From an uncultured Eubacterium sp. (lineage in GTDB: Bacteria; Bacillota_A; Clostridia; Lachnospirales; Lachnospiraceae), in assembly GCA_948468465.1 (NCBI GenBank), contig CAOKJJ010000076.1:1-22117 (forward strand): a stretch of DNA of 22,117 bases. Reading direction: 5' to 3'. The notes beneath the pieces were generated by a model, which made no database searches, was not told the DNA's origin, and saw only the letters and a program-made list of their open reading frames with translations. Within the stretch, counting starts at the first letter, position 1, and the number at the start of each line of letters is the position of its first letter. The translations under genes were made by a program, and so were the position numbers. Shown here piece by piece: positions 16,084-22,117 of the stretch.

Positions 16084-17005
16084 AAATGAGTGGATTGCGG
16101 AGACTGAAAAAAGCATTCATGAAGGTATAACTGTCATTTCCAAAAATTTGCTGATAAATGTTCCTGCTGTTTTGCAGGAGGCAGATGTATTGATATGCAG
16201 AGACAGGGACTTATCAAAAGAGCTTTTAAATATGTTTCCGCAGCTAGGGATGGTATTTATTGTAAGCGCTGGCGTGGAGAGTCTGCCATTCAATGATTTG
16301 GTGGATAGGAATATTGTTGTCGCTAATTCTGGTGGAATCAGTGATTCTTTCATATCAGATTATGTTATTGGCGCTATGCTCATGTTTTCATGCAGATTTT
16401 TAGATTGTTTTTATTATAAGCAAAAGAAATTCTGGAAACCATATTTGTATACAGATGCATTGAGAGGAAAAAAGCTTCTGATAGCAGGGGCAGGAAAGAT
16501 CGGAAAAGCAGTTGCGCAGAAAGCAGTTTCTTTTGGATTGAGCGTTACCGGTGTTAAGACGGAAATTACTGAGGAAACTTTTTTTGACAGTATTATTACA
16601 CTGAACAGTCTGGAGATGTATTTGGAAGAAGCTGATTATGTGGTATGTGCAATGCCGCTGACACAGGAAACTTATCATTTATTTGATTCGAGACGGCTTG
16701 ACAGGTTAAAAAAGGACGCTGTATTTATCAACATATCCCGCGGAGGTCTTGTGGATGAAGATTATCTGGCCGGATTGCTTGAACAGAAGCGTATACGGGG
16801 AGCAGTACTTGACGTATTTGAAAAGGAACCTTTGGGGAGAGAAAGCATGCTATGGGAATTAGAAAATGCTGTTATTACTCCCCATTCGTCTGGAAGATGT
16901 GAACAATTTTTGAGACATTCATTGAGGGTATTTGGCCGAAATCTTACAGCGTACAGGAAAAAGCAGATACTTCCGGATATGGTGGATTTGGATAAGGGAT
17001 ATTAA
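16052..17005 (+). CDS. D-isomer-specific 2-hydroxyacid dehydrogenase
   Basis: A 317-residue NAD(P)-dependent enzyme that should interconvert a 2-oxo acid and a D-2-hydroxy acid in the cytoplasm. The Rossmann motif is GAGKIG from about residue 146. The catalytic triad is visible as R230 (NISRGG), E259 (DVFEKEP) and H278 (TPHSSG). The start is TTG 16052, giving MGKIVSIESF, with AGGTG at 16042-16046; it overlaps the YfhO gene by 32 bp. An in-frame TTG at 16016 would only add residues read from within the YfhO gene and has no ribosome site. Its position between an exported-polymer glycosyltransferase and an acyltransferase suggests it makes a hydroxy acid for decoration. A role in general metabolism (serine or lactate) is less likely here. 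Confidence 0.9.
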   Translation: MGKIVSIESFKNEWIAETEKSIHEGITVISKNLLINVPAVLQEADVLICRDRDLSKELLNMFPQLGMVFIVSAGVESLPFNDLVDRNIVVANSGGISDSFISDYVIGAMLMFSCRFLDCFYYKQKKFWKPYLYTDALRGKKLLIAGAGKIGKAVAQKAVSFGLSVTGVKTEITEETFFDSIITLNSLEMYLEEADYVVCAMPLTQETYHLFDSRRLDRLKKDAVFINISRGGLVDEDYLAGLLEQKRIRGAVLDVFEKEPLGRESMLWELENAVITPHSSGRCEQFLRHSLRVFGRNLTAYRKKQILPDMVDLDKGY

Positions 17006-17006
17006 G

Positions 17007-18101
17007 ATGCAAATAAGCAGAAAAAGCAGAATTGAATGGATTGATGTTGCAAAAGGATATGGTATTTTAGCAGTAGTAATGGGGCATTGTTTTAACAAAG
17101 GGAGTTTGATTCATAATTGGATATTTAGTTTTCATATGCCGCTGTTTTACTTGCTTTCAGGTTATTGTTTTAACCTGGAAAAGTATACGGATATTAAGGA
17201 ATTGGCAAAGAGCAAGGGAAAATCACTGCTGATTCCTTACATAAAATTTTGTATGCTTGGATTACTTGTTTCCATATTGATACCAGAATGGCGGAATGGT
17301 ATAAGGATTAGCCATATATTGGTAGATCTATACAATGGGTATCCGGCGTCTGTCAATCTGACATCCACATGGTTTTTGATTTCTTTGTTTGTGTGTGAAT
17401 GCATATTTTTTATATTAGTCAAAGGTGCAGCGTTTTTTGAAAATAAATATATAATGTATGGCGGTATCTGTGCAGCAGGATTTATGGGGTATCTGGTCAG
17501 TGTGATCAAGTCTGTCGTATATGACCCTTTGCATGAGATGCAGGGTTTGAACCATGTGACATTTTCTGTAAAACGCCTTCCGCTTACAATGGATACGTGT
17601 ATGACGGCAATTGTTTTTTTCGCATGCGGGTACTGTCTGAAACACTGCGGGAAAAATATAGAAAAAGAGAACAGCATGGCGGTTGGTGTCGTTCTTTTGT
17701 GTGTGAATGTGGTTTTCGGGGTTTTCTTGAATACAAGAGTTAATTTGCATGCATGTACGCTTGGAAATGGATTATATTTTTATATTGCAGCATTTGCGGG
17801 AAGTGGATTTGTAATTTGCTTTTCGAAATGGATATGTAGCGGAAAAAATAGAAGGTTTTTTAAAATGACAGCAGATTTTTTAAAATTTTATGGAAGAAAC
17901 AGTTTACTGATGCTTGGTATGCAGTCGCTTGGGATTCATCTGTACGTATATTTGATTAATAACAGTACAGGGTCAGGATACATTTTATATGAAACATTGC
18001 CGTGGCAGTATGGTGTAGTGGCGTTTTTGTTATTGCTGGCTGTATTTCTTCCAATTACTTGTTGGATAAACAGCCGTTTGAGTGATTTCATAAGAATCTG
18101 A
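17007..18101 (+). CDS. Acyltransferase-3 family membrane protein (OafA/WecH-like)
   Basis: A 364-residue polytopic protein with about ten hydrophobic helices. It opens with the PF01757 signature RIEWIDVAKGYGILAVVMGHC, the histidine of the GH pair being the probable catalytic residue. FHMPLFYLLSGYCF follows. Family members move acetyl or other acyl groups from cytoplasmic acyl-CoA to sugars outside the membrane. Start ATG 17007 is chosen because AAGGGAT lies 7-8 nt upstream and the motif begins at once; the frame stays open further back only inside the dehydrogenase gene. The single-base gap to that gene, and the close aldolase gene downstream, suggest the three act on one acyl group. Confidence 0.9.
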   Translation: MQISRKSRIEWIDVAKGYGILAVVMGHCFNKGSLIHNWIFSFHMPLFYLLSGYCFNLEKYTDIKELAKSKGKSLLIPYIKFCMLGLLVSILIPEWRNGIRISHILVDLYNGYPASVNLTSTWFLISLFVCECIFFILVKGAAFFENKYIMYGGICAAGFMGYLVSVIKSVVYDPLHEMQGLNHVTFSVKRLPLTMDTCMTAIVFFACGYCLKHCGKNIEKENSMAVGVVLLCVNVVFGVFLNTRVNLHACTLGNGLYFYIAAFAGSGFVICFSKWICSGKNRRFFKMTADFLKFYGRNSLLMLGMQSLGIHLYVYLINNSTGSGYILYETLPWQYGVVAFLLLLAVFLPITCWINSRLSDFIRI

Positions 18102-18125
18102 GGGTGGGCGGGGAAAGGCATGGTT

Positions 18126-19133
18126 ATGGAAAGGATCAGGATATTGGACGGCACATTGCGGGATGGAGGTTATATAAACAATTGGGAGTTCGGCAGGAAG
18201 AATATCTCTTTCATCGTAAGACAGCTGGAAAGGACAAATACAGAAATTATTGAGCTGGGTTTTATGCGTGATGAAAAGTATGATCCCGACCGGACTGTAT
18301 TTTCATGTATGGAAGATGTATGCGGGTTGATACAGAAAAAAAAGAATGGGGTACAGTATGCAGTATTTATAGAAATGGCGAATTATTATCCCATTGAAAA
18401 ACTTCCAAAGAAGGAAGATACAGGTGTGGATATTATACGATATGGCTTTTGGGGACGTAAGCTGGATGAAGCATATGAATACGCAAAGCAGGTCACAAAT
18501 CTTGGGTATGATCTTTTTATCCAGCCGACAAGGGCAGAGCAGTATACACCGGAAATGTTTAGAGATATGGTACGAAGGTTCGCAGGGTTGTCACCAAAGG
18601 CTATATACATAGTGGATACTTTCGGGTTGCTGACAAAAGATGACGTGGAAATGTATGCACGGATTGCAAATAACAATATGCCAAGGGAAGTTGCGCTTGG
18701 ATATCATGCTCACAATAATATGCAGCAGGCATTTTCAAATGCAGTTCATTTAGCAGAGATGGAGATAGACAGGCCATTGATGATAGACTGCAGCATCTTT
18801 GGAATAGGGAGGGGTGCCGGAAATTTATGCACAGAGATTTGGATGCGGTATCTGAATGAAAAAAGAGCGGATCTGTTCTATGATGTTTTCCCTTGCTATC
18901 AGGTTTTTGACAGTTGTTTAAAGGAAATCTATAAAAAAACTCCTTGGGGTTATTCGATGGCTTATTTATTGACCGCTGCATACGGATGTAATCCGAATTA
19001 TGCAAAATATTTTCTGGATCATAATTTTCCGGTTGCAAAGATGGATGCGTTGCTTAGAGGTTTGTCGGAAAAAGAACGATATATTTTTTCAGAAAATGTT
19101 GTAAAAAGTATGGAAAGTCATTGCGGTATGTAA
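18126..19133 (+). CDS. HMGL-type (DRE-TIM) aldolase, 4-hydroxy-2-oxo acid aldolase-like
   Basis: A 335-residue TIM-barrel enzyme of the pyruvate-carboxyltransferase/HMGL family. Metal and active-site residues are visible: LDGTLRDGG with R12 and D13, ELGF near residue 40, H194 and H196 in YHAHNN, and GIGRGAGN near 225. Characterised relatives join or split pyruvate and an aldehyde to give a 4-hydroxy-2-oxo acid (MhpE/BphI), or use acetyl-CoA. It has no acetaldehyde dehydrogenase partner here, so a biosynthetic role in polysaccharide decoration is inferred. ATG 18126 is preferred because GGAAAGG ends 7 nt before it. ATG 18120 in the same frame would add two residues. Confidence 0.85.
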   Translation: MERIRILDGTLRDGGYINNWEFGRKNISFIVRQLERTNTEIIELGFMRDEKYDPDRTVFSCMEDVCGLIQKKKNGVQYAVFIEMANYYPIEKLPKKEDTGVDIIRYGFWGRKLDEAYEYAKQVTNLGYDLFIQPTRAEQYTPEMFRDMVRRFAGLSPKAIYIVDTFGLLTKDDVEMYARIANNNMPREVALGYHAHNNMQQAFSNAVHLAEMEIDRPLMIDCSIFGIGRGAGNLCTEIWMRYLNEKRADLFYDVFPCYQVFDSCLKEIYKKTPWGYSMAYLLTAAYGCNPNYAKYFLDHNFPVAKMDALLRGLSEKERYIFSENVVKSMESHCGM

Positions 19134-19146
19134 AGGGGAGGATACT

Positions 19147-20142
19147 ATGAAGAAGGTTTCTGTAGTTGTGGCCTGCTACAATGAACAGGAAAATATACTG
19201 CCATTGAGTAATGTATTGACAGAATTGTTCAAGACAGATTTGGCAGGTTATAAGTATGAAATCATTTTTATTGATAATGATTCCACAGATGGCACGCGCA
19301 GGGAGCTGATTAAATTGTGTACGGCAAATAAAAATGTAAAGGCAATCTTTAATGCGCATAATTTTGGTTCCATAAGATCATCTGTGCATGGACTTTTAAG
19401 TGCAACTGGAGACTGTGTCATAAAAATGTGTGCGGACTTTCAGGATCCGCCGGAGTTGATCATTGATTTTGTAAAACAATGGGAGAAGGGAAATAAAATA
19501 GTATTGGCGATTAGGGACAAAAGTGCAGAAAACAGGCTGAAATATTTTATTAGGAATACATATTACCGATTGATCAGAAAAATTGCAGAAATAGACCATA
19601 TTGATAATTTTGTGGGTTATGGATTATATGATAAGGATTTTATGGAGATTGTGAGACAGATAAAAGATCCAATGCCATATTTCAGGGGAATTGTTGCGGA
19701 ACTTGGGTATAAATACGGAACTGTACATTATGAACAGCCTGTCAGGAAAAGTGGAAAAAGTAAATATAATTTTTATCGGCTATATGATTATGCAATGTTA
19801 GGTATAACTGCGTATTCTAAAATACCATTGCGAATTATGACTTTTACGGGAGGTGTTTTTTCAGGAATTAGCCTGACAGCCGCAGTTGTTTATACGGTAA
19901 TAAAACTGTTTTGTTGGGATAGTTTTTCAATGGGGATGGCACCTGTGGTTATTGGTATTTATTTTTTAGGATCGTTGCAGCTGCTGTTTTTAGGTGTGTT
20001 GGGAGAATATATATTAAATATTAATATGAGGGTTTTGAACAGGCCGCTTGTGGTTGAAGAAAGCAGGCTGAATTTTGAACAGGAAGGAGAAAGCTGTGAA
20101 AGTAGTGATATTAGCCGGAGGCTTTGGAACCAGGATCAGTGA
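19147..20142 (+). CDS. GtrB/CsbB-like polyprenyl-phosphate glycosyltransferase (GT2 with C-terminal membrane anchor)
   Basis: A 331-residue GT2 enzyme of the DPM1/GtrB class. It starts KVSVVVACYNEQENI, has IDNDSTDGT near residue 40, and CADFQDPPE with D97/D100 at the metal site. Two C-terminal helices lie at roughly 236-262 and 267-290, followed by the conserved LGEYI. It should transfer a sugar from an NDP donor to undecaprenyl phosphate on the inner face of the membrane. The YfhO protein at 13339 is its natural partner on the outer face; no GtrA/GtcA flippase is seen between them. GGGGAGG precedes ATG 19147. Its last 47 bp overlap rfbF in another frame. Confidence 0.92.
   Translation: MKKVSVVVACYNEQENILPLSNVLTELFKTDLAGYKYEIIFIDNDSTDGTRRELIKLCTANKNVKAIFNAHNFGSIRSSVHGLLSATGDCVIKMCADFQDPPELIIDFVKQWEKGNKIVLAIRDKSAENRLKYFIRNTYYRLIRKIAEIDHIDNFVGYGLYDKDFMEIVRQIKDPMPYFRGIVAELGYKYGTVHYEQPVRKSGKSKYNFYRLYDYAMLGITAYSKIPLRIMTFTGGVFSGISLTAAVVYTVIKLFCWDSFSMGMAPVVIGIYFLGSLQLLFLGVLGEYILNINMRVLNRPLVVEESRLNFEQEGESCESSDISRRLWNQDQ
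20084..20089 (+). promoter_or_regulatory. Ribosome-binding site fixing the GTG start of rfbF
   Basis: AAGGAG with 6-nt spacing to GTG 20096, within the coding end of the preceding glycosyltransferase. It places the start at the conserved VKVVILAGGFGTR rather than at the in-frame codon 20075. Confidence 0.75.
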
Positions 20143-20887
20143 GGAGAGCCATTTAATACCAAAACCCATGATCGATATTGGAGGAAAGCCGATCTTGTGG
20201 CATATTATGAAAGAGTATTCGCATTATGGATTTCATGAATTTGTGGTCTGCTGCGGCTATAAACAGCATGTGATCAAAGAATGGTTTGCGGATTATTATT
20301 TATATAACAGCGATGTTACATTTGATTTCAACAGGGGAAATGAGATGACTGTACATAATAATGCGACAGAGCCATGGAAAGTAACGCTTGTGGATACCGG
20401 ACTGCATACAATGACAGGAGGTCGTGTGAAACGCATAAAAAAATATACAGGCGGCGAACCGTTTATGCTGACATATGGAGATGGCGTATCGGATGTGAAT
20501 CTTACAAAACTGTATGAATTCCATCAGTCTCATGGAAAAATTGCTACAGTAACAGCTGTGAATGTAGGGCAGAGGTTTGGCGTGATGGATGTGGATGCCC
20601 AGCATTCTATTACATCTTTTCGGGAGAAAAATGACCGGGATGGTGGGATGATCAATGCCGGTTATATGGTGCTTGAACCGGAAATTTTTGACTATATCGA
20701 AGGGGATCAGACCATATTTGAAAAACAGCCGTTGGAAAGACTGGCGGCCGAAGGCGAGCTGAAAGCATATTTTCATGGTGGGTTCTGGAAATGTATGGAT
20801 ACGCAGAGGGACAGGCAGCAATTGGAACAGATGTGGGAAAGTAGGAAGGCTTTATGGAAATTATGGGAGGATGGTTATGGTCAGTGA
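20096..20887 (+). CDS. rfbF: Glucose-1-phosphate cytidylyltransferase
   Basis: A 263-residue nucleotidyltransferase that makes CDP-glucose from CTP and glucose-1-phosphate. The nucleotide-binding GGFGTRISEESHLIPKPM motif (from residue 8) and DIGGKPILWHIM follow at once after the GTG start. YGDGVSDVN is the metal-binding region, and FWKCMDTQRDRQ closes the protein as usual for RfbF. CDP-glucose normally feeds RfbG (CDP-glucose 4,6-dehydratase) toward 3,6-dideoxyhexoses. No rfbG or rfbH is in this window; only a short broken gene follows. Its product may be used by genes to the right, elsewhere in the genome, or not at all. Confidence 0.94.
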   Translation: MKVVILAGGFGTRISEESHLIPKPMIDIGGKPILWHIMKEYSHYGFHEFVVCCGYKQHVIKEWFADYYLYNSDVTFDFNRGNEMTVHNNATEPWKVTLVDTGLHTMTGGRVKRIKKYTGGEPFMLTYGDGVSDVNLTKLYEFHQSHGKIATVTAVNVGQRFGVMDVDAQHSITSFREKNDRDGGMINAGYMVLEPEIFDYIEGDQTIFEKQPLERLAAEGELKAYFHGGFWKCMDTQRDRQQLEQMWESRKALWKLWEDGYGQ

Positions 20888-21028
20888 GAAACTGGAACAG
20901 GATATTTTTTTGCACAATCAATTGAGAAGGTGAATTGGAATGTGCTTAGGGATATAGAAATGGATGGAACATCGTTCATCGTAGTATTTAAAACAGCATC
21001 TAATCAGAAAAGAGGATTTCACTCATGA
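20877..21028 (+). pseudogene. Short broken gene between rfbF and fcl (identity unknown)
   Basis: GGGAGG (20865-20870) precedes ATG 20877 by 6 nt, so translation should start here. The frame gives only MVSEKLEQDIFLHNQLRR and stops at 20931. One extra T in the T7 run at 20905-20911 would join it to a second frame (FAQSIEKVNWNVLRDIE and onward, through FIVVFKTA). That frame ends in a TGA at 21026-21028, overlapping the fcl ATG (ATGA), a hallmark of a real coupled gene end. The whole would be about 50 codons, so it is either a small gene with a frameshift or the two ends of a longer gene that lost its middle. I do not recognise the family. Confidence 0.5.
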
Positions 21029-21989
21029 TTAAAATAAGCATAATACAAAAAAACGAAAAAATATACATCGCCGGCCACAGCGGCATGGTAGGCTCCGCAC
21101 TTATACGCCTGTTAAAAGAAAAAGGCTGATGCAACATTATAACAAAAACGCATAGTGAGTTGGATCTTTGCCGTCAGACACAGGTTGAGGAGTTTTTCGC
21201 GGAAGAAAAACCGGATTATGTTTTTTCCATGCCGCTTCAAGAGTCGGAGGGATTCTGGCAAACGCACAGTTTCCGGCAGATTTTATGTATGAAAATATGC
21301 TTATGGAGATGTATGTGCTGCATGCGGCATGGAAAAACCATTGCAAAAAGCTGCTGTTTCTTGGCTCCTCCTGCATTTATCCAAGACTGGCGCCGCAGCC
21401 AATGACAGAAGACTGCCTGCTCACGTCTGAGCTGGAACAGACAAATGAGGCATATGCGTTAGCTAAGATTTCGGGATTAAAGTATTGCGAATATTTAAAC
21501 AGGCAGTATGGGACAGATTTTATTTCCGTTATGCCTACCAATCTTTATGGCCCGAATGATAATTACCATCCTGTCCGAAGCCATGTGCTGCCGGCGCTGA
21601 TTTGCAGATTTCATGAGGCAAAGGTAAATGGGCTGAAAGAGGTCGTGTGCTGGGGAACGGGCACGCTAATGAGGGAATTTATGTATGTGGATGACCTGGC
21701 GGATGCGTGCATTTTTCTGATGGAGCATTATTCCGGCAATGAGACGGTGAATGTCGGGACTGGAAAAGAATTGTCAATCCGGGAGCTGACAGAGCTGACG
21801 GCCGCAGTGGTGGGGTATCAGGGAAAGATCCTGTGGGATAAGACAAAGCCGGATGGCATGCCCAGAAAGCTGCTGGATGTCACAAAGTTTCATAAGCTTG
21901 GGTGGAAATATAAGGTGGAATTGGAAGAAGGGATTCGGCTGGCTTATAAGGATTTTTTGGATCATCCGATACGGACAGAGTTTGAGTAA
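21025..21989 (+). pseudogene. fcl: GDP-L-fucose synthase, inactivated by a stop codon and a frameshift
   Basis: The pieces line up along the whole of Fcl/WcaG (GDP-4-keto-6-deoxy-mannose epimerase/reductase). The first piece has IYIAGHSGMVGSA and ends at TGA 21127-21129 in place of the residue after the glycine. It resumes in the same frame with NIITKTHSELDL to DYVF. Then the T6 run at 21221-21226 is one T short, so the rest ([12 protein letters not shown] onward) continues in the next frame. GSSCIYP, the Y-x3-K of [21 protein letters not shown] and PRKLLDV are all intact. A start at 21285 could give only a fragment lacking the NADP-binding fold. Two independent lesions make a functional product very unlikely. 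Confidence 0.93.
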
Positions 21990-22117
21990 CGATATGATTC
22001 TGCTGCTTTTAAGAAAACAGGGCACAGATTTCTCTGCACCCCATAACTCTCTTTCCCCTGCTTCTGTTCTGATGCGTTATAAGATTGCAATACCTAATGT
22101 ACTGGCAAGCTTACGGA
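21990..22117. other. Right-edge sequence with no recognised feature
   Basis: These 128 bases after the broken fcl hold no open frame with a ribosome site and no clear terminator. A weak partial symmetry around GGGCACAG...CTGCACCC (about 22020-22041) is not followed by a T-run. Confidence 0.5.

Noticed and set aside
21127..21129. TGA in fcl as a recoded sense codon
   Set aside because: Other genes in the window use TGA as their ordinary stop, no recoding element is seen, and a second, independent frameshift lies about 95 bases downstream.
22020..22041. Terminator hairpin after fcl
   Set aside because: The symmetry is partial, with mismatches in the stem, and there is no T-run.

Overview
The window reads as a cell-surface polysaccharide locus from a low-to-mid GC Gram-positive anaerobe, probably a clostridial gut bacterium of the Lachnospiraceae type. 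This taxonomic guess is inference. It rests on strong AGGAGG-like ribosome sites, some GTG/TTG starts, tight gene packing, and a YfhO/CsbB-type membrane glycosylation pair typical of Firmicutes. All convincing genes are on the + strand, so the locus looks like one long operon or a few nested ones.

Layout. (1) 1-598 is an AT-rich leader with a candidate promoter (252-280) and a perfect 23-bp hairpin (446-504). (2) 599-7616 is a GC-richer block: XRE regulator, GT2, two GT4 glycosyltransferases, a PglD/NeuD-type sugar N-acyltransferase, a GDP-perosamine synthase-type aminotransferase, and the ABC exporter permease and ATPase (Wzm/Wzt). Four successive gene junctions in this block carry unrelated short tandem repeats that include or abut the upstream stop codon. 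(3) 7660-12192 is clearly AT-richer: a very large two-domain glycosyltransferase, a GT4 enzyme with a membrane hairpin inserted in it, and a small bitopic membrane protein of unknown function. (4) 12245-13294 is gmd (GDP-mannose 4,6-dehydratase), again GC-richer. (5) 13339-20142 is AT-rich and tightly packed: YfhO-like GT-C protein, D-2-hydroxyacid dehydrogenase, acyltransferase-3 membrane protein, HMGL-type aldolase, and a GtrB/CsbB-like polyprenyl-phosphate glycosyltransferase. (6) 20096-21989 holds rfbF (glucose-1-phosphate cytidylyltransferase), a short broken gene, and a broken fcl (GDP-L-fucose synthase).

How it fits together (inference from families). Gmd makes GDP-4-keto-6-deoxy-mannose, the Per-type aminotransferase makes GDP-perosamine, and the PglD-like enzyme N-acylates it. 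The cytoplasmic glycosyltransferases build a chain on a lipid carrier, and Wzm/Wzt export it. The competing GDP-L-fucose branch is dead here, because fcl has an in-frame stop and a frameshift. After export, the GtrB-like/YfhO pair probably adds a side sugar outside the membrane. The hydroxyacid dehydrogenase, aldolase and acyltransferase sit between the two members of that pair. They could make and attach an unusual hydroxy-acyl group, possibly a 2,4-dihydroxy acid comparable to the tetronyl group on Vibrio cholerae O1 perosamine. This last idea is the most novel hypothesis here and is not proven by sequence.

Not seen in the window: an initiating phosphoglycosyltransferase, a Wzx/Wzy pair, a GtrA/GtcA-type flippase, an acyl-CoA ligase for the proposed acyl group, the enzymes that normally follow RfbF, any RNA gene, CRISPR array, or transposase.
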